A stretch of 64,000 nucleotides of DNA from JBGAHD01 sp044226395 (GTDB lineage: Bacteria > Pseudomonadota > Gammaproteobacteria > Xanthomonadales > Ahniellaceae): positions 310,001 through 374,000 of the forward strand of contig JBGAHD010000002.1 in the NCBI GenBank assembly GCA_044226395.1. Reading direction: 5' to 3'. A program made the translations under genes and the position numbers. Under the pieces are notes generated by a model. That model ran no database searches. It had not been told where the DNA came from and saw only the letters and a program-made list of their open reading frames with translations. Positions 44,536-54,269 of this stretch are shown piece after piece; the stretch's first letter is position 1; the number at the start of each line of letters is the position of its first letter.

Positions 44536-46578
44536 TCACGCCGCCAAACCATAACTCCGCAACAACGCCGTCGCATCCGGCTCGCGGCCGCGGAAGGCGA
44601 TGAAGGATTCCAGCGCGGGGCGCGCGCCGCCGACGGCGAGGATTTCGCGGCGGAAGGCTTGGCCCGTGCCGGTGTCGAGGATGCCGGCTTCTTCGAAGCG
44701 CGCGAAGGCATCGGCCGAGAGCACTTCCGCCCAGAGGTAGCTGTAGTAACCCGCGGCGTAACCGCCAGCGAAGATGTGGGTGAAGGCATGCGCCATGCGC
44801 TGCCACTCGGGCGGATGGATCACGGCTACTTCGGCGCGCACTTCGCGCAGGATGTCCATCACCCGCGCGCCGCGCGCGGGGTCGAATTCCAGATGCAGGC
44901 GGAAATCGAACAAGGCGAACTCGAGCTGACGCACCAGATACATCGCCGCCTGGAAATGGCGCGCGGCGCGCATGCGTTGGTACAGGTCTTCGGGCAAGGG
45001 CTCGCGCGTGCGCCAGTGACGCGCGATCAGGTCCAGCGCTTCGCGCGTCCAGCAGAAGTTCTCCATGAACTGGCTGGGCAGCTCCACCGCGTCCCACTCG
45101 ACGCCCGCGATGCCCGAGGCCGCGGCGTAGTCGACTTCGGTAAGCAAATGATGCAGGCCGTGGCCGAACTCGTGAAAGAGCGTGATCACGTCATCGTGCG
45201 TGAGCAATGACGGCAGCTCCGCGGTCGGCGCGGCGAAGTTGCACGTGAGATACGCCACGGGCCGCTGCACGCCGCGCGCGTGACGACGGCGCGTGCGGCA
45301 CACGTCCATCCACGCGCCCCCGCGTTTCGCCGGACGCGCGTAGAGATCGAAGTACACGCCGGCGAAGACGCGATCTTGATCGTCCAGCACATCGTAGTAG
45401 CGCACGTCCGCGTGCCAGGTCGGCACGTCATTGCGCGGCGCGAAGCGCAGGCCGAACAAGCGGCGCGCGACGGAGAACAAGCCTTCGATCGCGGCCTCGG
45501 CGGGGAAATACGGTTTGAGTTCTTCCTCGCTCAAGGCATAGCGCGCTTGGCGCAGCTTTTCGCCGGCGTAAGCCGTGTCCCACGGTTCGAGTCGCTCGAT
45601 GCCGAGTTCGGTGCGCGCGAACTCGGCCAACTCGGCCAGTTCACGTTGCGCCACGGGCCGCGCGCGCGCGGCGAGATCGCGCAGGAAGGCCAGCACGCGC
45701 GCCGGTTCGCCGGCCATCTTGGTCGCCAGCGATTCCTCGGCGGCATTGGCGAAACCGAGCAGGTTCGCGGCCTCGTGACGAAGCGCCATGATCTTCTCGA
45801 GGCGCTCACTGTTGTCGAAGCGGCCGGCATGCGGCCCTTGATCCGAGGCCCGCGTGCCATAGGCTTCGTACAACGCGCGACGCAACTCGCGATCGTCGGC
45901 GTAGGTCACGATCGCGTTGTAGCTGGGAAACTTCAGCGTGATGCGACAGCCGCTGACACCGGCATCGACCGCGTTCTGACGCATCAGCGACAGCGCCGAC
46001 TCCGGCAAGCCCGCGAGCGCCGACTCATCGACATCGCGCCACCACGCATCCGTGGCATCCATCACGGCTTGCTCGAAGTCCGTATCCAATCGCGCCAGCT
46101 CCGCCGCGATGGCCTTGAAGCGCGAACGCGCGGGTTCTTCCAGCGCCACGCCCGAGAGACGGAAGTCGAGCAAGGCGTCATCGACGATCTTGCGCTGCGC
46201 GGCGTCGAGCTTGGCGTAGCCTTCGCCTTCGGCAAGCGCGCGCATGGCTTCGTACAAGCCGCGATGCTGGCCGAGGTCGGTGGTCAGTTCGGTGATGGTG
46301 TCGAGCGCGCTGGCGTAGACCTCGCGCAGCGCGGGCGTGTCGCGCACGGAGTGCAGGTGCGAGACCGGCGACCACGCGCGCGACAGGGCGTCGTCAAGTT
46401 CCTCCTGCGGTTCGATCACGCTGGCCCAGGTGCGCGGGCCGGGCGCGTTGACGATGCGCTCAACGCCGGCGCGGTACTCCGCGACGCGCGCGTCGATGGC
46501 GGGCACCACGTGTTCGGGCGCGATGGTGTCGAAGGCGGGCAGTTCTTGCGCGCCCAGTAGCGGGTTTTCGGTAGTCAT
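44536..46578 (-). CDS. prlC: Oligopeptidase A, M3 family metallopeptidase
   Basis: 680 residues. Cytosolic zinc oligopeptidase that degrades signal peptides and short peptides. The zinc motif F-H-E-F-G-H-G-L-H-H is in the C-terminal half, and the N-terminus N-P-L-L matches PrlC. Start ATG at 46578 is supported by a GAGG ribosome site; upstream in-frame sequence lacks conservation. It converges on hipA and diverges from the patatin gene. Confidence 0.94.
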   Translation of the reverse strand: MTTENPLLGAQELPAFDTIAPEHVVPAIDARVAEYRAGVERIVNAPGPRTWASVIEPQEELDDALSRAWSPVSHLHSVRDTPALREVYASALDTITELTTDLGQHRGLYEAMRALAEGEGYAKLDAAQRKIVDDALLDFRLSGVALEEPARSRFKAIAAELARLDTDFEQAVMDATDAWWRDVDESALAGLPESALSLMRQNAVDAGVSGCRITLKFPSYNAIVTYADDRELRRALYEAYGTRASDQGPHAGRFDNSERLEKIMALRHEAANLLGFANAAEESLATKMAGEPARVLAFLRDLAARARPVAQRELAELAEFARTELGIERLEPWDTAYAGEKLRQARYALSEEELKPYFPAEAAIEGLFSVARRLFGLRFAPRNDVPTWHADVRYYDVLDDQDRVFAGVYFDLYARPAKRGGAWMDVCRTRRRHARGVQRPVAYLTCNFAAPTAELPSLLTHDDVITLFHEFGHGLHHLLTEVDYAAASGIAGVEWDAVELPSQFMENFCWTREALDLIARHWRTREPLPEDLYQRMRAARHFQAAMYLVRQLEFALFDFRLHLEFDPARGARVMDILREVRAEVAVIHPPEWQRMAHAFTHIFAGGYAAGYYSYLWAEVLSADAFARFEEAGILDTGTGQAFRREILAVGGARPALESFIAFRGREPDATALLRSYGLAA

Positions 46579-46698
46579 GCGGTGACCTCGATCGATGCCG
46601 CAAGGGTGGGCTCGGGGCGCGGCGATTTCAAGCTCGGCCGGCGCCACCCGGGCGTTACGCCGTGCCGCGAGCGCGCCGGCTTGGCGTAAGCTTGCGCC

Positions 46699-48459
46699 AT
46701 GGCCCTGCCCGAATCGTCCGAAGCCTGGTCACTGTTCGCCGACAACGTGACCTGGGTGCGCAGCCTGCCCCAGGCCACGCGGCTGTGGCTCGCCGACAAG
46801 CTCGAACCGATGCGCCTGGCCGGCGGCGATACCTTGTTCGAAGCCAACTCGGCGGCCGATGGACTGTTCGTGCTGCGCTCGGGCTCGCTCGGCGCCTATG
46901 GTCCGGACGGCGTGATGATCGGCCAGATCGTCGCCGGTGAAACCGTGGGCGAGACCGGCTTGATCACGGGCTCGCCGCGCAGCGCCACCGTGCGCGCCTT
47001 GCGCGATTCGGAACTGTGGCGATTGCCGCGCGAAGTGTTCGAGGAACTCGCCGCGCGCGAACCGTTGGCGCTGCGCGAGATCGCGCGCCTGGCCCTGGCG
47101 CGCGCCACCAGCCTGACGCATTCCAGACCCACGCTCGGCCCGCGCACCTTGAGCGTGTTGCCGCAGACCGAGGGCGTGGACGCGCAAGCCATCGCGCGCG
47201 CCATGGCGCGCGCGCTCGAACAGCATGGTCGCGTGTTGATCATCGACCGCGCGCTGGGTAGCGAACAGCCCTTGGCCTGGTTCACGCGCGTCGAGGCCGA
47301 GCATCGCTTCGTCATCTATGTCGGCGACGCGCAGGAAGGCGCCTGGCGCGACATGTGCGTGCGTCAGGCAGATGCCCTGATCTTCGCCGCCGACGCGCGC
47401 GCCGAGCCCGCGTCGTGGAGTGAACTGCTGCGCGGCATCGTCGCGCCCTTGCCGCGACCGGAACATCTGTTGCTGATGCACGGCGGCAAGCCGCGCTTCG
47501 GCGCGTGTCGACGCTGGCTCAAGCACCGCGCCAAGATGCGCGTGCATCACGTGCGGCACGACGGCGACCTCGCGCGCGTCGCGCGGCTGGTCACGGGCAA
47601 GTGCATGACCTTGGTGCTCTCGGGCGGCGGCGCGCGCGGCTTCGCGCACATCGGCGTGGTGCGCGCGCTGCGCGAAGCGGGCATCGCCATCGACGCGGTC
47701 GGTGGCACCTCGATCGGCGCCATCATCGGCGCGGGCGTCGCGGCCGATTGGTCGATCGAGGAAATGACCGACGCCTATCGTCGCGCCTTCGTCAGCACCA
47801 ATCCGCTGTCGGATCGCACGTTTCCTTTCGTGAGCCTGGTGTCGGGACGCAAAGTCTCGCGCCTGCTGCGCGCGGCCTTCGGCGAACGCGAGATCGAGGA
47901 TCTGCTGCTGCCTTTCTTCTGCGTCTCGGCCAACCTCACCGACGGCCGCGTCGTCGTGCATCGCCAAGGCCCGCTATGGCAATGGCTGCGCGCCTCGGTC
48001 GCCATCCCCGGCGTCTTGCCGCCGGTGTTCTATCACGGTCAGGTGTTGGTCGACGGCGGCGTCATCAACAATCTTCCCGTCGACGTGATGCGCGAATCGC
48101 AAACCGGCGAAGTGATCGCCGTCGACATCGCCGGCGACCACGCCGTCGCGCCCGGCCAAGGCATCGAGGAGTTCGACCTGCCCTCGCTCACGCACATGGT
48201 GCGGCAATGGTTCAACGGCATGCGCCGACCGAGCATCCTGCAGATCATGCTGCGCGCCGGCATGGTGAATTCCGGCACCGCCGCGTTGGCAGCGCGCAAA
48301 GCATCCAGCCTGCTGATCCAACCCAAACTCGACAGCATCGACCTGCTCGAATGGCACGCCTTCGATCGCGCCATCGACATCGGTTATCGCCACACCTTGC
48401 ATATGATTGGGGCGAGTCAGGAGCAGTTGGCGGCGTATACGCCGCTCATTGAGGTTTGA
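46699..48459 (+). CDS. Patatin-like phospholipase with cyclic-nucleotide-binding domain (NTE-like)
   Basis: 586 residues. Residues about 25-145 resemble a cyclic-nucleotide-binding domain; the patatin domain begins near 300 with S308-G-G-G-A-R-G oxyanion loop, G-T-S338-I-G nucleophile and D452-G-G, forming the Ser-Asp dyad. A region between (about 150-295) matches the spacer of NTE-type esterases. Expected role: phospholipid or lysophospholipid hydrolysis at the membrane. ATG sits 6 bases after TAAGCT with no ribosome site. Confidence 0.92.
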   Translation: MALPESSEAWSLFADNVTWVRSLPQATRLWLADKLEPMRLAGGDTLFEANSAADGLFVLRSGSLGAYGPDGVMIGQIVAGETVGETGLITGSPRSATVRALRDSELWRLPREVFEELAAREPLALREIARLALARATSLTHSRPTLGPRTLSVLPQTEGVDAQAIARAMARALEQHGRVLIIDRALGSEQPLAWFTRVEAEHRFVIYVGDAQEGAWRDMCVRQADALIFAADARAEPASWSELLRGIVAPLPRPEHLLLMHGGKPRFGACRRWLKHRAKMRVHHVRHDGDLARVARLVTGKCMTLVLSGGGARGFAHIGVVRALREAGIAIDAVGGTSIGAIIGAGVAADWSIEEMTDAYRRAFVSTNPLSDRTFPFVSLVSGRKVSRLLRAAFGEREIEDLLLPFFCVSANLTDGRVVVHRQGPLWQWLRASVAIPGVLPPVFYHGQVLVDGGVINNLPVDVMRESQTGEVIAVDIAGDHAVAPGQGIEEFDLPSLTHMVRQWFNGMRRPSILQIMLRAGMVNSGTAALAARKASSLLIQPKLDSIDLLEWHAFDRAIDIGYRHTLHMIGASQEQLAAYTPLIEV

Positions 48460-48543
48460 CAGCCGAGCCAGGACCTTCGTAGACCAGCGCCTGACTGACT
48501 CGAGTAATGCGAGGGATGCTTAGTACGAAAACCTTTGGAGCAG

Positions 48544-49575
48544 CTATTCTCTCCAAGGGATCGAGGCAATTTCCACAAGTTGGTCGACCGTACCCGGCAC
48601 AATTTGGTCACGCCATTGCATTGCCAACTCGTGCTTCAATGCATTCTGCGACATTCGTGCGCTCGCCCCATCCCTCAAGAAGATTCGATGGATGTTCTTT
48701 CCAAACCCGATTCGATCATCTGCTAGGTTGAGTAACAGCATTTCTTGCGGGCAACCCTGAAAATCTCGAACACCGCGCTCTAGTAGCGAAACAGTCTGGC
48801 GGCCACCAGATTCATTCAAGACCGAAGTCGGATCCGTGGTGCCCCTTTTCCACGAAATTAGTCGCCACTCACGCTCTTCATTGAAGAAAGGGTCCTTGAT
48901 ACAGCACGCACACCAGACCAACCAAGCGTAAAGCCAATCATCCAGTCTCTCCGCCTGGATGCGCTTCAGTCCGTCGGAGTTTGAGCTAATTTGCGAAGCG
49001 AGGGTTTGAACTATGCGATTGAATTCCGAATCATTTGCGTACTCTACGCGAAAGAACCAGAGCTCATCATTTGAAGTGTCAATTTCGAAGAGCCCGCCGT
49101 TTACCACAATCGCAGTGCCCGCGCCCCGACCGTAGGCACGCCACATTGATAGCTGCCCCTTCGGACTCACGCTTTCGTCCCACTCAGTGAGAGATCCAAC
49201 AAAAGTGCTGTACAAAAGGCGTTCTGCGGCCGCGTGTGGACCCTCCGATCGAAGGAACCGAGAAAGTGTCTTGTCGAAACGACTCGATCTATCGTTGAAA
49301 AGCGCATCAAACGAGTCTCTTACGCAATTCAGACCATCATCCTTGCTCGCCCTTTCCAACAGTTCTATCCCATGCCGCACTTCTCGAGCGTCGTTCATCG
49401 ATGCGGCCGACCTCAAGAAAAGCGTCCTGTTAGCGAGAATTTGTCGCGCCGCACTCGCATTGGTGAAGTGAGCAAACTTCATCTCTCTCAGTGGAGGCCA
49501 ACTTGCTCGGCAAAAAAAGATGTTTCCGAGAAGGTCGTTCCCTTCGCCGATTGGACTCACTTCATTTGGGTTCAT
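48544..49575 (-). CDS. DUF2971 domain protein in lower-GC DNA
   Basis: 343 residues. DUF2971 pattern visible: H-F-T-N-A-S-A-A-R-Q-I-L near residue 42, M-N-D-A-R-E, and Y-S-T-F-V-G-S-L-T-E-W-D with L-S-M-W-R-A-Y-G. Function unknown. Two counted 60-base lines here are 43% and 50% GC, against 72% in the nearby patatin gene, suggesting recent acquisition. ATG at 49575 follows GAAGGG; a second possible ATG (MKFAHF) would be 32 codons shorter and closer to the family start. No mobile-element ends seen. Confidence 0.85.
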   Translation of the reverse strand: MNPNEVSPIGEGNDLLGNIFFCRASWPPLREMKFAHFTNASAARQILANRTLFLRSAASMNDAREVRHGIELLERASKDDGLNCVRDSFDALFNDRSSRFDKTLSRFLRSEGPHAAAERLLYSTFVGSLTEWDESVSPKGQLSMWRAYGRGAGTAIVVNGGLFEIDTSNDELWFFRVEYANDSEFNRIVQTLASQISSNSDGLKRIQAERLDDWLYAWLVWCACCIKDPFFNEEREWRLISWKRGTTDPTSVLNESGGRQTVSLLERGVRDFQGCPQEMLLLNLADDRIGFGKNIHRIFLRDGASARMSQNALKHELAMQWRDQIVPGTVDQLVEIASIPWRE

Positions 49576-49747
49576 AGAGCACCCTTCCCCACCCAATTGT
49601 GGCGACAGTCAAAAGACATGCCCCAAGCTTGGCAAGCATGACCGGAACATAGTTGATCTAGCTCAGGGCTCTGCTGGACCCTTTGTTTCGGGGAATCAAA
49701 TAGGATCGTGCTCAAGGTGTCAAAGTGCTCAACCTTCAAGACCGGAT

Positions 49748-51967
49748 TCAGAGGCACCGCCCCAAGAACGCATCAATCGTCCGGTACAAATGAATCTGAT
49801 TGGCCTTGCCGGCGACGCCGTGCTTGCCGCCGGGATAGGTCATCAGTTCGAACACGCGGCCGCGGCTTTGCAGCGCGGACATGAGTTGGGTCGAGTGGGT
49901 GAACAGCACGTTGTCGTCGGCCATGCCGTGGATCAGCAGCAGGGGGCTGGTTAGGCCGTCGACGTGGCTCAGCACGCTGGAGTCGCGATAGCCGTCGGGG
50001 TTGGCCTTGGGCAGGTTCATGTAGCGCTCGGTGTAGTGCGTGTCGTACAGGGCCCAGTCGGTGACGGGCGCGCCGGCGACGCCGCAGGCGAATTCGGGCG
50101 AGGCCTTGGCCAGCAGCATCAGGGTCATGTAGCCGCCGTAGCTCCAGCCGAACACGCCGACTTTCTTGCCGTCGACATAGGGCTGTGATTTCAGCCAGCG
50201 CACGCCGGCGAGTTGATCGGCGACTTCGATTTCGCCCATGTGTTGATACAGCGGTTCCTCGAAAGTCTTGCCGCGACGCGAGGAGCCGCGATTGTCGATG
50301 GCGAAGACGAGATAGCCCTGCTGCGCGAAGTATTGCTCGACCAAGCCCCATCGCCCATCCCACAGACGCGCGACCATCTGCGCGTGCGGGCCGCCGTAGA
50401 CGCGCAGCAGCACGGGATAGCGTTTGTTGGGATCGAAGTCGCGCGGCTTGAGCAGGCGATAGCGCAGCGAGGCGCCATCGTCGGTCTTGAGTTCGCCGAA
50501 CTCCGGCACGGCGTGCGCGGCCAGGTACGGGTGATACGGATGATGCTCGTCGAGCGCGTTGGCTTCGAGCGTGGTCAGGCGCTGGCCTTCTTGATCGCGC
50601 AGTTCCACGACGGTCGGTTGCGCGGGCGTGCTCCAGGCGTCAATGAAGATGCGCGCGTCGGTGGAGAAACTGGCCGTGTGCGTGGCGCCGGCGGCGGTGA
50701 GTCGACGCGGTTCGCCCTTGCCGTTGAGCGCGAACACGTAGACGTGGCGCTCGAGCGGATCGGGACCGGGCGCTTCGACATAAACCTTGCCGTGCTTCTC
50801 GTCGAGCGCGAGCAGGAGGTCGATGGGCCAGTCGACATTCGTGATGCGGTGACGCACGCGGCCGTCGAGACCTATCAGATACAGCTGCTTGCCGCCCGTG
50901 CGCTCGGAGCTCCACACGAAGGCATCGTCGTTACGCAGAAAACGCAGGTCATCGTGCAGATTCACCCAGGTCGGCGAGTCGTCGCGCTGAAGAACGCGCT
51001 GTGAGTGATCGCGCGTGTCGGCGACGATCAGTTCCAGCACGCGTTGATCGCGACTCTGACGCTGAAAGCTCAGGCGCTTGCCATCGGGCAGCCAGTTCAC
51101 GCGCGCGAGGTAGATGTCGGTCTCGGCGCCGAGGTCGATCCATTGCGCGGCGGCGTCTTTCTTGGGCGCGATCACGCCGAGCTTGATCAGGACGTTGGGA
51201 TCGCCCGCGGCCGGATAGCGCTGTTCGACGATCTCGGTGCGGTCGGGATAGATCTCGAAGCGCTTGCGCAGCGGCACTGGCGTTTCGTCGATGCGCGCGA
51301 AGGCAATCGCGGAATCGTCCGGCGCCCACCAGTAGCCGGTGTGGCGATCCATTTCTTCGTCGGCGACGAATTCGGCCACGCCATTGGCGATGGCGCCACC
51401 GCCGTCGTGCGTGAGCGCGATCTCCTCGCCGCTGGCCAGATCGATCACCCACAGGTTCTGATCGCGCACGAAGGACACGAACTTGCCTTGCGGCGAGACC
51501 TTGGGGTCTGTCGCGAAACCGCCGCCATGCGTGAGTTGACGCACGGCCTCGGGGCCGCGGCGCGCGAGGTCGTACAGATACAACTCGCCATTGAGCGGGA
51601 ACAGCAGCTTCTTGCCATCGGGCGAGATCTGATACTGCACGATGCCCGAGAACGCGGCGATGCGTTGGCGCTCGCGACGCGCCTTCTCGGCGTCGGACAA
51701 GCTCTCTTCGCCGGGCAGCAGGACTTTGGAATCCACCAGCATCTGCTGCTTGCCCTGCTTGACGTTGTATTCCCACAGGTCCATCTGGAACTGGTTGTCG
51801 GGCTTGCCGCGCAGGAAGGTGACGCGGCTGCCGTCGGGCGATACCGCCAGCGACATCGGCGCGGTGCCCGACAGCGCGGGATCGTCGAAGATGCGGTCGA
51901 GCGTGAGGCGATCGGCCTTGACGTTCATGGCCAGACCCAGACAGAGCAGGGCGAAGAGTGCACGCAT
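49748..51967 (-). CDS. Dipeptidyl peptidase IV-type S9 serine peptidase
   Basis: 739 residues, exported (signal peptide ends near KAD, about residue 18). N-terminal beta-propeller (about 30-480) includes the Glu motif D-E-E-M-D-R that binds the substrate amino end; the alpha/beta-hydrolase domain carries G-W-S609-Y-G-G, D685 in H-G-M-A-D-D-N and H716 in G-G-K-H-G. Removes X-Pro or X-Ala dipeptides. The ATG at 51967 gives the proper signal peptide. Confidence 0.95.
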   Translation of the reverse strand: MRALFALLCLGLAMNVKADRLTLDRIFDDPALSGTAPMSLAVSPDGSRVTFLRGKPDNQFQMDLWEYNVKQGKQQMLVDSKVLLPGEESLSDAEKARRERQRIAAFSGIVQYQISPDGKKLLFPLNGELYLYDLARRGPEAVRQLTHGGGFATDPKVSPQGKFVSFVRDQNLWVIDLASGEEIALTHDGGGAIANGVAEFVADEEMDRHTGYWWAPDDSAIAFARIDETPVPLRKRFEIYPDRTEIVEQRYPAAGDPNVLIKLGVIAPKKDAAAQWIDLGAETDIYLARVNWLPDGKRLSFQRQSRDQRVLELIVADTRDHSQRVLQRDDSPTWVNLHDDLRFLRNDDAFVWSSERTGGKQLYLIGLDGRVRHRITNVDWPIDLLLALDEKHGKVYVEAPGPDPLERHVYVFALNGKGEPRRLTAAGATHTASFSTDARIFIDAWSTPAQPTVVELRDQEGQRLTTLEANALDEHHPYHPYLAAHAVPEFGELKTDDGASLRYRLLKPRDFDPNKRYPVLLRVYGGPHAQMVARLWDGRWGLVEQYFAQQGYLVFAIDNRGSSRRGKTFEEPLYQHMGEIEVADQLAGVRWLKSQPYVDGKKVGVFGWSYGGYMTLMLLAKASPEFACGVAGAPVTDWALYDTHYTERYMNLPKANPDGYRDSSVLSHVDGLTSPLLLIHGMADDNVLFTHSTQLMSALQSRGRVFELMTYPGGKHGVAGKANQIHLYRTIDAFLGRCL

Positions 51968-51994
51968 GACATGGGTTTCCTCAGGGAATCTCAA

Positions 51995-52624
51995 TCAAGG
52001 CACGAGGGCGATGCCCTCGCGCGCGAAGACGCGTTGGCTGGCGGGACGCTCGGCCACGCGCCGCGCGTGCGCGTCGTAGCGCGGCCAGCGCGTCATGTCG
52101 AGTTGCAGGCGATAGCCCCAGCGATAGAACACCAGCAGATACGGATCGAGCACGCTGTACTTGCGACCCAGCGCGTAGGGCGAGTCGGCGAGCAATTCCT
52201 CGATCTCGTCGTAGTGATGCTGCACGGCGACCTTGCCGCTGGCGATCACGCCGGGATGCGCGGCTTCGTCGTCGGTGTAACGCGCCGGACGAAAGACTTG
52301 CGCGAAGGCGATGTGCACGCTGCTGGCGAGCCACGACATGAGCGACAACCCACGCGCCTCGAGCGCCGGATCCTCGGGCATCAGCGCGGCATCGGGATGC
52401 AAGCGATCGAGATAGCTCAGAATCGCCGGACACTCGGTCAACGTGAACGCGCCGATCTTGAGCGTGGGCACGCGACCGCGCGGATTGATCGCCAGGTACT
52501 CGGGCTTGAGCTGATCGCCGCGACGCACGTTCACTTCGACGGTATCGAAAGGCTTGCCGATTTCTTCCAGCACGATGTGCGAGGCCAGCGAACACGAGCC
52601 CGGCGAGTAGTAGAGCGTGGGCAT
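51995..52624 (-). CDS. Glutathione S-transferase family protein
   Basis: 209 residues: thioredoxin-like N-domain beginning M-P-T-L-Y-Y-S-P-G-S-C-S, with the conserved R-V-P-T-L and E-C-P-A-I-L-S-Y-L, and a helical C-domain. The S-P-G-S-C-S start resembles beta-class GSTs with the catalytic Cys. Substrate not predictable. It lies 11 bases downstream of the second GST gene on the same strand, and upstream of DPP4. Confidence 0.9.
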   Translation of the reverse strand: MPTLYYSPGSCSLASHIVLEEIGKPFDTVEVNVRRGDQLKPEYLAINPRGRVPTLKIGAFTLTECPAILSYLDRLHPDAALMPEDPALEARGLSLMSWLASSVHIAFAQVFRPARYTDDEAAHPGVIASGKVAVQHHYDEIEELLADSPYALGRKYSVLDPYLLVFYRWGYRLQLDMTRWPRYDAHARRVAERPASQRVFAREGIALVP

Positions 52625-52635
52625 GATCGGAACCC

Positions 52636-53319
52636 TCAGCGTTGACCAAACAAGTGACGTCGCGCTTCGTCGCTCATCGTAGCCGGCGGCGTGTGGAAGG
52701 CGCCATGGGCGTAGGCGCGAATCGTGCCCGGACGCGCGGCGATGGCCTCGAACCAGCGCTTCACGTGCGGAAAATCCTCGAGCTTCATGGTCTGACGCTG
52801 ATACGGCACGATCCACGGATAGCAGGCCATGTCGGCGATGCTGTAGTGCGCGCCGGCGATGAATTCGCGATCGGCCAGGCGTCGATCGAGCACGCCGTAC
52901 AGGCGCGCGGTTTCGCGCACGTAACGATCGATGGCGTAGGGAATTTTCTCCGGCGCGTACACGTTGAAGTGATGGTTCTGGCCCAGCATCGGTCCCAGGC
53001 CCGCGACTTGCCACGTCAGCCATTGCAGCACTTCGTAGCGACCGCGAATGTCGGTCGGCAGGAACTGGCCGTACTTTTCCGCGAGGTATTGCAAGATCGC
53101 GCCCGATTCGAAGATCGACAACGACGGACCGCCATCGGCCGGCGCGTGATCGACGATGGTCGGCATGCGGTTGTTGGGCGAAATCGCCAGGAACTCCGGC
53201 CGGAATTGCTCGCCCTTGCCAATGTCGACACGATGAATGGTGAAGGGCACGCCGGCCTCTTCCAGGAACATCGTGATCTTGTGGCCGTTGGGCGTGGGCC
53301 AGTAGTGCAGGTCGATCAT
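52636..53319 (-). CDS. YfcG-like glutathione S-transferase
   Basis: 227 residues. The start M-I-D-L-H-Y-W-P-T-P-N-G-H-K and N-N-R-M-P-T-I-V, E-S-G-A-I-L-Q-Y-L match the YfcG/Ure2p-like nu class, which acts as a disulfide-bond reductase with glutathione. The GGAG ribosome site supports the ATG. Pairs with the GST gene downstream, 11 bases away. Confidence 0.92.
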   Translation of the reverse strand: MIDLHYWPTPNGHKITMFLEEAGVPFTIHRVDIGKGEQFRPEFLAISPNNRMPTIVDHAPADGGPSLSIFESGAILQYLAEKYGQFLPTDIRGRYEVLQWLTWQVAGLGPMLGQNHHFNVYAPEKIPYAIDRYVRETARLYGVLDRRLADREFIAGAHYSIADMACYPWIVPYQRQTMKLEDFPHVKRWFEAIAARPGTIRAYAHGAFHTPPATMSDEARRHLFGQR

Positions 53320-53447
53320 GGCGGGCTCCGCGTCGGATTCAAACTCCGCATGCTAGAGGCAAACGTGTTCGCGCGGTCATGCATCCGCGCCCACCGCGCT
53401 TGGCATCGATGCACGACGGGCGTGCGCGGACGCACGGAACAATTCGA

Positions 53448-54212
53448 TCAGGCCAGATAGCCGCCGTCGACGGGGAAACTCGCGCCGGTGATGTAGGCCG
53501 CGGCCGGCGTGCACAGGAAGGCGATCATCGGCGCGATCTCGGCCGGTTCCGCCACGCGACCGAGCGGAATCAACTTCAACATCATGTTGAGGATGGCCGT
53601 GTTCTGGGTCAGGGCGCTGGCGAACTTGGTGTCGGTCAGGCCCGGCAGCACGGCGTTGACGCGGATGTTGTGCTGCGCGAGTTCCTTGGCGTAACCCTCG
53701 GTCAAGGAAATGATCGCGGCCTTGGTCATCGAATACACGCCCTGCATCGGCGCGGCGCGCTTGCCATTGACCGAGGCGACGTTGACGATGGCGCCGCCGC
53801 CGGTCTCGCGCATGCGCTTGGCCGCGCGCTGGGTGGCGTAGAAATAGCCGCGGATATTGACCTCGACGGTCTTGTCGAAAGCGGCCAGGTCCATGTCGAT
53901 CATCGGCCCGAAATAGGGATTGGTGGCCGCGTTGTTGACCAGGATGTCGACCGCGAAGCCGCGATCGCGCACTTTGTCGAACAGAAAATCGATGGCGGGC
54001 AATTCGCCAATGTGCGCGGCGATGGCGGTGGCGACGCCACCGGCGGCGCGAATGCGGGCGACGACTTCTTCGCAAGCCTCCTGGCGACGGCTCGACACGA
54101 TGACGTGCGCGCCGAAGCGCGCCAGCAACAGGGCGGTGGCTTCGCCGATGCCGCGCGAGGCGCCGGTCACGACCGCGGTCTTGCCGGTCAAATCGAACAA
54201 GGGGTTTTCCAT
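53448..54212 (-). CDS. SDR family oxidoreductase
   Basis: 254-residue classical SDR: T-G-A-S-R-G-I-G cofactor loop, N-N-A-A-T, catalytic S in V-N-V-A-S-V and Y-S-M-T-K, and the P-V-D-G-G-Y C-terminus typical of 3-oxoacyl-ACP-reductase-like enzymes. Divergent from a second SDR (54270); the 57-base gap contains TACAAT at 54234-54239. Substrate unknown. Confidence 0.92.
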   Translation of the reverse strand: MENPLFDLTGKTAVVTGASRGIGEATALLLARFGAHVIVSSRRQEACEEVVARIRAAGGVATAIAAHIGELPAIDFLFDKVRDRGFAVDILVNNAATNPYFGPMIDMDLAAFDKTVEVNIRGYFYATQRAAKRMRETGGGAIVNVASVNGKRAAPMQGVYSMTKAAIISLTEGYAKELAQHNIRVNAVLPGLTDTKFASALTQNTAILNMMLKLIPLGRVAEPAEIAPMIAFLCTPAAAYITGASFPVDGGYLA

Positions 54213-54269
54213 GGCGAGTTCCGTGCGAACCACTACAATCCCCCGAGGATAACAAGCCGGAGCGGCCAC

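Noticed and set aside
48460..49747. Insertion sequence or prophage fragment around the low-GC DUF2971 gene
   Set aside because: No transposase, integrase, terminal inverted repeats or target duplication were seen at the borders.
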